NCBI RefSeq assembly: GCF_000576595.1
Contig: NZ_AWSA01000009.1
Location: 1 to 64,000 of the forward strand
Length of the DNA: 64,000 nt
Origin: Intrasporangium oryzae NRRL B-24470
GTDB lineage: Bacteria > Actinomycetota > Actinomycetes > Actinomycetales > Dermatophilaceae
Direction of reading: 5' to 3'
Position numbers and translations under genes: made by a program. Within the stretch, counting starts at the first letter, position 1, and every line of letters begins with the position of its first letter. The notes under the pieces are model-generated. The model saw nothing but the letters and a program-made list of their open reading frames with translations. It was not told the DNA's origin and did not search any database. Below are positions 45,883 through 53,439 of this stretch, in pieces.

Positions 45883-46238
45883 CGCGACCTACCCGTGTCG
45901 AGGACCACCCGAACCTCCACCGAGCCGACCTTCGCGGTGGGGATGGTCGCAGCCCACTTCAGCGCGTCGTCCAGGTGCGCGCAGTCGATCAACGTGTACC
46001 CGCCGACCTGCTCACGGATCTCCGCGGCCGGCCCATCGGTGATCAACAGCTCGCCGTCGCGCACACGCACGGTCGTTGCCACGGATGCGCCCGTCAACGG
46101 GGCTGAGTCGATCAACACGCCGGCGGACTGCATGCCTTCCAGGGCCGTCGCCCACTCCTGGAAGAGCCGCTGACCCTCAGGGGTGTCGCTCGCAGGTATC
46201 CCGTCCTCAGGCGAAAGCAGCAACAGCATGTACTTCAT
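45879..46238 (-). CDS. YCII/DGPF-domain protein
   Basis: The 119-residue protein opens MKYMLLLLSPEDG and has VRDGELLITDGPAAEIREQ with the DGPF-like motif (DGPAAE) and GGYTLIDCAHLDDALKWA. These ferredoxin-like proteins are partners of this sigma class; their role is unproven. The end overlaps the sigma gene start, so the two are coupled. Confidence 0.88.
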   Translation of the reverse strand: MKYMLLLLSPEDGIPASDTPEGQRLFQEWATALEGMQSAGVLIDSAPLTGASVATTVRVRDGELLITDGPAAEIREQVGGYTLIDCAHLDDALKWAATIPTAKVGSVEVRVVLDTGRSR

Positions 46239-46420
46239 GACTCCTCCTTCGTGCGGTGGCGACCACTCGCCGCCCCGTCACTTACTAGTCGAATGGCGAC
46301 GCCACCAGAGGACACCAAGGGCCTGCCGCCGACACGCTGAAAGCCGCCCTCGTGGTCCGCGGTCCGCTGTGGGGATCGTGGGGGATCTTCGACGCCGATC
46401 ACGCCGCCCCGTACACCGAG

Positions 46421-46924
46421 TCACGCTTGGGCGGACTGCGCGGGAAGCTCACCGCGGACCTTTCCGTACTCGCGCCAGATCAGCCAGAGGATGAAGGCGT
46501 CGAAGACGGTCAGGACAATCATGCCGATCGATGCTCTGACGAAGAAGATCGAGTACGTCTGGTAGAGCATGAGCACGCCCAGGGTGATGAGCGAGAAGGG
46601 GTAGGCCCACAGCTGATTCCGCAAGATGCCGACGACGGCGACGAGCTTGATCACCGCGTGGATCCAGAGGTACGCGATGGCGAACGCTCGACCGCCCGAC
46701 GCCAGGTGGGACGTGGCATTCAGGAGAAGGTTGGCCACCTTGTCGTTCGGATCCTCGAGAAGCTCCCGCTGCGTGACGAGGGCGATGAACTGGTGCATCT
46801 GCGCGGGGCTGACGAAGAAGAGCAGCACGCCGCCCAGGAACTCGAGCGCCCCCGTCACACCCTTGATGATGATGCCGCCCTCGAACACCTTGTCCAGGAC
46901 GGATGTCGGGTGGAACCAGCTCAT
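46421..46924 (-). CDS. DUF2127-like membrane protein
   Basis: The 167-residue protein has four membrane segments and the opening SVLDKVFEGGIIIKGVTGAL, close to DUF2127 (small membrane proteins of unknown function). The ATG at 46924 was chosen because GGAAGG lies five bases upstream; in-frame ATGs at 46939 and 46981 would add up to 19 residues but have weaker ribosome sites. Confidence 0.75.
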   Translation of the reverse strand: MSWFHPTSVLDKVFEGGIIIKGVTGALEFLGGVLLFFVSPAQMHQFIALVTQRELLEDPNDKVANLLLNATSHLASGGRAFAIAYLWIHAVIKLVAVVGILRNQLWAYPFSLITLGVLMLYQTYSIFFVRASIGMIVLTVFDAFILWLIWREYGKVRGELPAQSAQA

Positions 46925-46991
46925 CTCTTCCTTCCGACCCATCAGCTCGAAGGGGACAACGTCCGAAGCGGACGGTGACATGGGCGACGTG

Positions 46992-47032
46992 ACTGGGCAC
47001 TCGACGCCGCGCCGCGGCGTCGAGTGCCCAGT
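46992..47032 (-). terminator. 19-bp perfect hairpin after the phospholipase gene
   Basis: Arms 46992-47010 and 47014-47032 are exact complements around a 3-base centre. It lies 17 bp past the stop of the minus-strand phospholipase gene. One of the strongest hairpins in the window. Confidence 0.8.
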
Positions 47033-47049
47033 CTGTCAAGAACGCAGTC

Positions 47050-48744
47050 TCAGTTGTGAGAGCTGCCGTGCACCGAGTCGACCGAGACGACCGTGCCGTC
47101 GAGCGGGTCGAGCAGGACTTCGGGCGCCTTGGCGTTCGGGAAGTGGAACAGGCCGTCGAGCGGGCCGGCGACGGCGTCGGCCGAATGGTCCCCGATCTGC
47201 CCGACGTTCCAGTTGTCCTCGATGAAACGCAGGATCGACGTCTGATCGGTCTGGGTGTGGTCGACCCAGTTGGTCCGGGCGTAGGGGGAGATGACGAGCA
47301 GCGGCTGGCGAGGGCCGGGCCCGCACCGGTCCTGGTAGCCGCCAGAGACCGGCACGCCCCGGGTGGCGGCGTCCCTGCACCACGCCGCGTCGTCGGGGCT
47401 GTTGGAGGCGTTCGTGAGGGTGGCGGCGCGATGGTCGTACCAGCCATCCGAGTCGTCATAGGCCAGGACGATCGCCGTGTCCTTCCAGTTCGGCGACTGC
47501 TCGATGGCGTTGATCTCCTTGACGACGAAGTGCTGCTCGTCGACCGGGTCGGAGTAGTCGGCGTGGCCGTCCTGGTAGTTCGCCGCCTTGAGGAAGCTCA
47601 CGGCCGGCAGCTGGTCGGTGTTCACGACCTGGTCGAAGGCGGACAGGTCGTACTGGTGGTTGGCCCGGCCGTCGTGTCCGATCTCGGCGACGGAGGCCGG
47701 GGCCAGGTGGTGCGGGTTGGCCGTCGTGGCGTAGTACTGGAACGGCTGGTGGTGCGGGTTGTAGTCGGTCGATGTGATGCCTGCGACGTTGCTGTGGGTC
47801 GCCTTGCACTCGGCCGGCGCACCGGTGGCGGGGTCGTAGGGCTTCGTCGGAGCGAACCCGCCCTGGAACCAGCCCCAGCTGACGCCCTTGGCGCCGAGCA
47901 GGTCACCGACGTTCTTGTTCGAGGGCTGCATCCCGGCGAGCGTGTAGCTCGTCGTGTGGCTGCTGTTGGAGCAGTCATCGTAGACCGGGTCCGGGTCGCC
48001 CGTCATCGTGCCGACGCCGTTCGCGTCTGGGACGCGGACCGTGTAGTCGCTCGAGGCCGGGATGATCTGGGTCGGGTGCTCGGGAACGCTCGCGGCGGCA
48101 TACTCCTGAACGCCGTGCGTCTGGCCCGAGACGAGGTTGATCGCGCCCGGTGACGAGGGGCCGAACGTCGTGCTGTACGAGTTGTCGCTCATGGCGTACT
48201 TCTGCGCGTAGTTCCACATGGCCGTGACGGTGTTGCCGTCGAAGTAGTCCATCGTGAGCCCGGCCCGCGAGAACCGGCCCGGCTTGCAGGCGTCCTTGCT
48301 GACGTGCTCGACGAACTGGTCCATCGCGCCGCCGTTGTAGGCCTTCTGCTCGTTCGTGTAGGTGTGGTCCTGGTCGCAGGTGACGGCCTGCCCGGGGGTC
48401 AGCCGCTCCGGCTGGACCGAGTTGGGGTTGTTCGGGGCGAGCAGATCGTCGTGCGCGAGGGTCGCGATGTTGCGCGGCGTGTTCGGGGCCGCCGTGAAGG
48501 CGGGGGCCGGCGTCGACCCGCCCTGCAGGGTCTCGCCGGCGACGTTGGCTGCCTGGGGGTACGTGGCGAAGTAGTGGTCGAACGAGATGTTCTCGCCGAA
48601 GATGACCACGACGTGCTTGATCGGGGTCCTCGTGGCGGACGCCTCGGGCAGTGCACCGGCCTGGCCGGCCGTGAGGGCCGCCCCGGCAAGCGCCAGCGCG
48701 GCAACCCCTCCGCCGGCTACGGCGACTCGGGTGGAACGAGACAT
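47050..48744 (-). CDS. Secreted phosphoesterase / phospholipase C family
   Basis: The 564-residue protein has a Sec signal peptide (MSRSTRVAVAGGG, then Ala/Leu-rich to about 35) and the PF04185-type opening IKHVVVIFGENISFDHYF. Conserved pieces are SDNSYSTTFGPSSPGAINL, HHLAPASVAEIG, AIVLAYDDSDGWYDH and PLLVISPYARTNWVDH, with Asp/His/Glu metal ligands. Family members cleave phosphate esters such as phospholipids. The start follows GAGGAG. It is one of four such sequences between 47 and 61 kb. Confidence 0.88.
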   Translation of the reverse strand: MSRSTRVAVAGGGVAALALAGAALTAGQAGALPEASATRTPIKHVVVIFGENISFDHYFATYPQAANVAGETLQGGSTPAPAFTAAPNTPRNIATLAHDDLLAPNNPNSVQPERLTPGQAVTCDQDHTYTNEQKAYNGGAMDQFVEHVSKDACKPGRFSRAGLTMDYFDGNTVTAMWNYAQKYAMSDNSYSTTFGPSSPGAINLVSGQTHGVQEYAAASVPEHPTQIIPASSDYTVRVPDANGVGTMTGDPDPVYDDCSNSSHTTSYTLAGMQPSNKNVGDLLGAKGVSWGWFQGGFAPTKPYDPATGAPAECKATHSNVAGITSTDYNPHHQPFQYYATTANPHHLAPASVAEIGHDGRANHQYDLSAFDQVVNTDQLPAVSFLKAANYQDGHADYSDPVDEQHFVVKEINAIEQSPNWKDTAIVLAYDDSDGWYDHRAATLTNASNSPDDAAWCRDAATRGVPVSGGYQDRCGPGPRQPLLVISPYARTNWVDHTQTDQTSILRFIEDNWNVGQIGDHSADAVAGPLDGLFHFPNAKAPEVLLDPLDGTVVSVDSVHGSSHN

Positions 48745-49067
48745 GGTTCTCCTCGGACGTTCGGGACGTGGCCCTGACGTCTCGGCCACGACTGGCAACG
48801 TACGTCGCGGGGGCGCCGAGGGAGTGGTTTGCGTGGGTCCGTTCGCCCAGATTTCCCCCAATTGCCAGCCTTCCCCCAGATGCACCGAAGGTTGCACCCA
48901 GCCTCGAGCATCGGCCGGGTGGGTGGGTGGCTGCTGCCCGCCGTGCACGACCAGCCCAACGCCGGGTCTGTGACCGGCCAGACGGTGTTCGTATGCCGCT
49001 GACCTCAGCCGCGCCGCCTCCCTCGGCCCAGCGACGGACAGTCCGAAGGGACGGAGGTGCAGCGACA
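48745..49067 (-). promoter_or_regulatory. Promoter region of the phospholipase gene with phased repeats
   Basis: No gene is present. TTCGCCC (48842), TTCCCCC (48853) and TTCCCCC (48871), with a weaker TTGCCAG at 48862, recur at about 9-11 bp steps, as response-regulator boxes do. Whether this is a degenerate PHO box is uncertain, since the orientation is opposite to the gene. Confidence 0.4.
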
Positions 49068-49811
49068 TCACCTCGACGGCGCCAGGCGCGCGAAGGCGAT
49101 GACATTGTCGCGGTAGCTGTGCCGGACCCGGTCATAGCTGCCGCCACACGTGACCAACCGGAGTTGCGGGTCTGGGGTCGGCCCGTAGACGTCGGCGGTC
49201 GGGAAGTCCACCTTGGCGACCAGCACTACCCGGGTGACGACGAACCGAGCGACGATGCCGTCGGCGCGGGTCACGTCGATCGGGTCCCCCGGTCGCAGCT
49301 CGCCCAGACGGTAGAACACCGCCGGACCGTCCCGAGCCGTGTCGACGTGGCCGAGGATGACCGCGGGTCCGACTTCTCCGGGTGAGGCGAGGTAGCGGTA
49401 CCAGCCGGCTGGAGCATCCCCACGGAGCGGTGGGGTCTCGACGGTGCCGTCGGCGTTGAGCCCCACCCCGACCAGGCTCGTCTGCACACCGATGCGCGGG
49501 ATCACGAGGCGCACCGGCCGGGAGCGCGGCAAGCCGACGTCAGCCGCCGGATCTGCGGCGCCTTCAGCGGACATCCTGCTGCGCGCGGCGCGGGCGTCGC
49601 CCCCGTCGTCGCCCCCGTCGTCGCCCCCGGCCGGGGTTGAGCCAGGGTGGGACGCCCCGGCGATCGCATCAGCCGAAGCGGGCGGCGTGGCGGGGGGTCC
49701 CGGCTGCTGGGCCGCCGCTGAGAGAAAGGCCGCACCCGACACCCCGAACAGGACGGCCGCGACAGTCGCCGTGCGACGCGGCCTACGACCGGTGGTGCAC
49801 GCGCTGAACAT
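49068..49811 (-). CDS. Class E/F sortase
   Basis: The 247-residue protein has an N-terminal membrane anchor (TATVAAVLFGVSGAAFLSAA), an acidic/Pro-rich linker to about 110 and a sortase domain. The catalytic His is in ILGHVDTARDGPAVF, the Cys in LRLVTCGGSYD and the Arg shortly after (VRHSYRDNVIAF). Such sortases join surface proteins to the wall or to each other. The preceding gene overlaps its start by 29 bp. Its 3' end has relics beside both island att sites. Confidence 0.85.
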   Translation of the reverse strand: MFSACTTGRRPRRTATVAAVLFGVSGAAFLSAAAQQPGPPATPPASADAIAGASHPGSTPAGGDDGGDDGGDARAARSRMSAEGAADPAADVGLPRSRPVRLVIPRIGVQTSLVGVGLNADGTVETPPLRGDAPAGWYRYLASPGEVGPAVILGHVDTARDGPAVFYRLGELRPGDPIDVTRADGIVARFVVTRVVLVAKVDFPTADVYGPTPDPQLRLVTCGGSYDRVRHSYRDNVIAFARLAPSR

Positions 49812-50481
49812 GCGGGTCACGCTGCCGCAGGGCGAGTCCAGAGATTCCCAGCGCGAGAACCAGGGACACCACGCCGCCACCGACCAGCCAGGGACTGGGG
49901 CCAGCCGCCGTGCTGCCGCCACCCAGCTGGGGAGCACCCACGGGCGTCGTGCTGCCACCGCTTGCGGACCGCGTAGTGGTCGTTGGGGCCGACGGGGTGA
50001 CTGTCACCGTGGTGGTTGCATACGCGGTGGTCGTGGCACCCGCGCCGGGGACGGTGACCGTCGCAGTAGCGCCGGGCACGGTGACCGTCGCGGTAGCGCC
50101 GGGGACGGTGACCGTCGCGGTAGCGCCGGAGACCGTGGTGGTGGCAGCGGCTGCCTGGGTCACGGTTGCGGGGGACGAACTCACAGAGAACAGCAGCAAG
50201 CCGAGGAACAGCAGTGCCAGCAGGCCGAAGATCAGTGCGAGCGGCCGCCAACGGTTCCTGGCTTCGCCGCCTCCCTGGCCGCCGCCGCTCTGGCCGCCTC
50301 CGCCGTAGCCTCCGCCGCTCTGGCCGCCTCCGCCGTAGCCATCGCCTTCACCACCGCCACCGCCACCGCCACCTTCGCTGGCCCCACCGCCCTCGTAGCC
50401 GCCTGGCTGCCCGCCCTGGTAGGTCGGCTGCTCAGGCCCCGGCTGGCCATAGCCACTCGCCCCGGTCTCATTCGACGACAT
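49783..50481 (-). CDS. Gly-rich membrane protein encoded with the sortase
   Basis: The 232-residue protein has three zones: a Gly/Gln/Tyr-rich N-terminus (to about 75) with GGGGQSGGGY repeats, a membrane helix (LALIFGLLALLFLGLLLF) and a Thr/Val-rich repeat zone (three 9-residue GATATVTVP units). A second hydrophobic segment (LVGGGVVSLVLALGISGLAL) comes before a basic end. The order repeat zone, hydrophobic segment, basic tail resembles a sortase substrate, but no LPxTG or LAxTG is seen. It overlaps the sortase gene. Confidence 0.7.
   Translation of the reverse strand: MSSNETGASGYGQPGPEQPTYQGGQPGGYEGGGASEGGGGGGGGEGDGYGGGGQSGGGYGGGGQSGGGQGGGEARNRWRPLALIFGLLALLFLGLLLFSVSSSPATVTQAAAATTTVSGATATVTVPGATATVTVPGATATVTVPGAGATTTAYATTTVTVTPSAPTTTTRSASGGSTTPVGAPQLGGGSTAAGPSPWLVGGGVVSLVLALGISGLALRQRDPHVQRVHHRS
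50044..50124 (-). repeat. Three 27-bp tandem repeats inside the Gly-rich protein gene
   Basis: Units at 50044, 50071 and 50098 differ by one or two bases; a fourth is degenerate. They encode GATATVTVP three times, a site for copy-number change. Confidence 0.85.
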
Positions 50482-50851
50482 CGGAACACCTTCGTTCTCA
50501 TCGGCCCGCCAGATGCGGGCGTGGCGGATCCCACGCGATGACCTCCGGCGCACCTCGTTCGCCGGCTCGAGAGCGCGGACTTTCGCCCCGGAACTGTTCC
50601 TCCGGGTAGCGAAGGGCCGGATGGGACCGATCGTGCTGCACGGCTCGGCCGGAGACATCACTCGATCGAGCGATGCACCGATACCGAGCCATACCGCCTA
50701 TGAGACGGTGCCCGCCACGACGCTCCCATCAGCGCGCACGCCCAACTCGGGTTCATGCACCGCGGCCAGGGCCCAAGCGTTCGCACACTGGTCGTTGGCC
50801 CGACACCTCATACTCATCTGCGCGCGCCCGGGACGTTGGTGTACTACCCGC
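50482..50851. other. Divergent promoter region of the surface-protein and mannosyltransferase genes
   Basis: No gene is supported. A palindrome ATC-A-CTCGATCGAG-C-GAT at 50657-50674 is the clearest feature and could bind a regulator. Confidence 0.45.
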
Positions 50852-51970
50852 ATGAGGGTCGCCGTGGTGTCCGAGTCGTTCCTCCCGCACATCAATGGTG
50901 TGACCGGTTCGGTGCTGCAGGTGCCGAGGCACCTGCGCAGGACCGGTCACGACGCCCTGGTCGTCGCGCCAGGCGACCCACCTCCCATCTGCGAGGGCTT
51001 CGAGGTTGTGGCGCTGCCATCGGTGGGTCTGCCTGGCTACTCCCAGGTCCGCCTGCCGCTGGTCGTCACCGGGATGATCGTCCGCGAGCTCTCCCGATTC
51101 GCCCCGGACGTCATTCACCTGGCCTCCCCCTTCGTCCTCGGCGGACCGGTGGTACGGGCCGCGGCTTCGCTGAACGTCCCGGTGGTCGCCATCTACCAGA
51201 CGGACGTCGCCGGCTTCGCGCGCCGGTACGGACTCACCGCAGCATCCAACGCCGCGTGGCGACGGATCCGCTCGATCCATGAACGCGCCCACGTCACTCT
51301 GGCACCTTCGCCGACCGCCGCCCGCGACCTCGAGGAGCACGGAGTTCCTCGAGTTCACGTCTGGCCGCGCGGTGTAGACACCACGCTCTTCTCCCCCGCG
51401 CACCGTGACCCGGGCTGGCGGGCTCAGGTGGCTTCCGCGGGTGAGCTCCTTGTCGGTTTTGTCGGCAGGTTGGCGGCCGAGAAGCAGGTCGAGGACCTCG
51501 CGGTCCTCGCCGACCTGCCCGGCGTCCGGCTCGTCGTCATCGGGGACGGACCAGAGCGGGATCGGCTTAAATACCGCCTTCCCGGGGCCCACTTCGCGGG
51601 CGTGCTGACCGGCCGTGAACTGTCGAGGGCGGTCGCGAGCTTGGATGTCGTGGTCCACCCCGGGCCGCACGAGACCTTCTGCCAGGCCGCCCAGGAGGCG
51701 ATGGCGAGCGGTGTCCCGGTTGTAGCCGTCGGGGCGGGTGGCCTGGTCGACCTCGTCCACAGCGGCCGAACCGGGTGGCACTACCGGCCCGGCGACCTGC
51801 AGGCACTGCGCGCGCACGTCGCGCACCTGGCTGGGGACCCGGTCAGACGGCTGGCGATGGGCGTCGCTGCCCACCGTTCAGTCCGATCGCGCACCTGGCC
51901 GGTGGTGTGCGATCGACTCCTTGACCACTACGACGAGGCCGCCCGCAGCATGGTCGTCGGCGGTCGCTGA
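50852..51970 (+). CDS. mgtA: GT4 glycosyltransferase, probably mannosyltransferase MgtA
   Basis: The 372-residue protein opens RVAVVSESFLPHINGVTGSV and has the GT-B donor site: GFVGRLAAEKQVEDL near residue 200, VVIGDGPERDRL near 230, and HPGPHETFCQAAQEAMASG with the E-x7-E motif near 280. This matches actinobacterial MgtA, a GDP-mannose-dependent alpha-mannosyltransferase of glycolipid and lipoglycan synthesis. The ATG was chosen for the canonical opening. A short frame starts directly at its stop. Confidence 0.85.
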   Translation: MRVAVVSESFLPHINGVTGSVLQVPRHLRRTGHDALVVAPGDPPPICEGFEVVALPSVGLPGYSQVRLPLVVTGMIVRELSRFAPDVIHLASPFVLGGPVVRAAASLNVPVVAIYQTDVAGFARRYGLTAASNAAWRRIRSIHERAHVTLAPSPTAARDLEEHGVPRVHVWPRGVDTTLFSPAHRDPGWRAQVASAGELLVGFVGRLAAEKQVEDLAVLADLPGVRLVVIGDGPERDRLKYRLPGAHFAGVLTGRELSRAVASLDVVVHPGPHETFCQAAQEAMASGVPVVAVGAGGLVDLVHSGRTGWHYRPGDLQALRAHVAHLAGDPVRRLAMGVAAHRSVRSRTWPVVCDRLLDHYDEAARSMVVGGR

Positions 51971-52114
51971 GTGCGCATCGTCCACGTCGCAGGCATCGGG
52001 AACGTGGTGAAGACCCTCATCTCGCAGCGGTTCGCGACAGCGCTCGTGTCCCCGAGATCATCCCCCACGGACCCCGACTACGAGGGAGCCCTTTTGGCCA
52101 CCGGCAGGTCCTAG
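51971..52114 (+). CDS. Short frame after mgtA, possible glycosyltransferase remnant
   Basis: A 47-residue frame starts with GTG touching the mgtA stop and reads RIVHVAGIGNVVKTL. The first residues resemble the start of a GT4 enzyme (RIVHVA...), as if a following glycosyltransferase gene had been deleted after its first codons. Its stop overlaps the end of ppk2. Confidence 0.3.
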   Translation: MRIVHVAGIGNVVKTLISQRFATALVSPRSSPTDPDYEGALLATGRS

Positions 52115-53007
52115 TCACCGGCTGTGTGCTTGGCGCGCATCACGATCGTCGGGTCGGGTGCGAACACGACATCGGGATCCTTGTCCGCGTAGTCGAACTG
52201 ATTCAAGAAGGCACGCAAGGCGTTCACGCGCGCCCGCTTCTTGTCGTTGCTCTTCACGGTCAACCACGGCGCGTACTTCTTGTCGGTGTGCTCGAACATC
52301 GCCTCCTTGGCAGCCGTGTAGGCCTCCCACCGGTCGAGGCTCTCCAGGTCCATGGGCGAGAGCTTCCAGCGCCGGACGGGATCGATCTGACGGATCGCGA
52401 ATCGGGTGCGCTGCTCGTCCTGGGTCACCGAGAACCACAGCTTCGTGACCGTCGTGCCCGACTCGACGAGCATCCGCTCGAATATCGGCGCCTGGGCTGT
52501 GAAGACCGCGTACTCCTCGTCCGTGCAGAAACCCATGACTCGCTCCACGCCGGCCCGGTTGTACCAGGAACGGTCGAACATCACGATCTCGCCCGATGTG
52601 GGGAGGTGGTTGACGTAGCGCTGGAAATACCATTGTCCGCTTTCGGTCGACGTCGGCTTGGTGAGGGCCACCACTCGCGCCGCCCGAGGGTTGAGGTGCT
52701 CGGTGAACCGCTTGATCGCCCCGCCCTTTCCGGCGGCATCGCGCCCCTCGAAGACGACGACGTGCTTGGCGCCGGAGTCCATGGTCCAGTACTGGAACTT
52801 CAGCAGCTCGATCTGCAGCAGGTATTTCTCGACCTCATAGCTGTTGCGCGACATCAGCTCGTCATACGGATAGCCTTCTCGCCACGTCTCGACAGCCATG
52901 CCGTCCGGGGCGATGAGAATGGGGTCGTCTCCATGGTCATCGCGGACGGTGTACCCCTCGGTGCGCAGCTGGTCGATGTAGGTACGCAGGGCCATCTTCT
53001 GTGTCAT
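52111..53007 (-). CDS. ppk2: Polyphosphate kinase 2
   Basis: The 298-residue protein has the PPK2 Walker A FEGRDAAGKGGAIKRFTE near residue 95, the lid region and Walker B FDRSWYNRAGVERVMGF near 155, and KLWFSVTQDEQRTRF. A single domain of this size is class I, which usually makes NTP from polyphosphate. With ppk1 at 3.9 kb the genome has both enzyme types. An in-frame ATG 30 bp upstream is an alternative start. Confidence 0.92.
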   Translation of the reverse strand: MTQKMALRTYIDQLRTEGYTVRDDHGDDPILIAPDGMAVETWREGYPYDELMSRNSYEVEKYLLQIELLKFQYWTMDSGAKHVVVFEGRDAAGKGGAIKRFTEHLNPRAARVVALTKPTSTESGQWYFQRYVNHLPTSGEIVMFDRSWYNRAGVERVMGFCTDEEYAVFTAQAPIFERMLVESGTTVTKLWFSVTQDEQRTRFAIRQIDPVRRWKLSPMDLESLDRWEAYTAAKEAMFEHTDKKYAPWLTVKSNDKKRARVNALRAFLNQFDYADKDPDVVFAPDPTIVMRAKHTAGD

Positions 53008-53439
53008 GAGCCCATTCCAGCGTCCAGCCCCCTTCATTGCCAGCGTCGGTCAGGGCCACCACAAGCCTTCCTCCGCGCCGCACGAATAGCCTCGGCAGCC
53101 GACGAACCAGCCCCCCTTTTGCAGCATTTCTCGGAGAACGTGCAGGGCATTCCCATAAATCACTACAAAATGCGCGAATCCACCTAGCATTCGCTCGCCG
53201 TTACCTGTCCCGTCGCCCACCCTCACTGGACGATCTCTAGCGTCGTTCCTGCATGACGCTGGCAGGTCCCCAGGCCCGACGCGAGGGCGACAACGGTTGC
53301 CGACGTGGTCGCTCACCTGGGGCTCAGCTCGGCTTCGCCAGTCATTGGCGGCCGAACCGAAACTCGGAACCGGATGACCGCGGCAGCGGTTGATCCCGTT
53401 CGAGAGCTCATCTCACGCAGGCATCTCGGAAGGATGATC
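53008..53439 (+). other. Divergent intergenic region of ppk2 and the 53.4 kb phosphoesterase
   Basis: No gene is supported over 430 bp. An AT-rich pocket (53150-53170, CATAAATCACTACAAAATG) may hold the ppk2 promoter, and a PHO-box-like repeat lies at 53311. Confidence 0.5.
53311..53332 (+). promoter_or_regulatory. PHO-box-like direct repeat
   Basis: GCTCACCTGGG and GCTCAGCTCGG are adjacent 11-bp units, 108 bp before the phosphoesterase start. The first resembles the first unit at pstS (GTTCACCTGGA). Spacing to the gene is also similar (about 110 bp). Confidence 0.55.
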
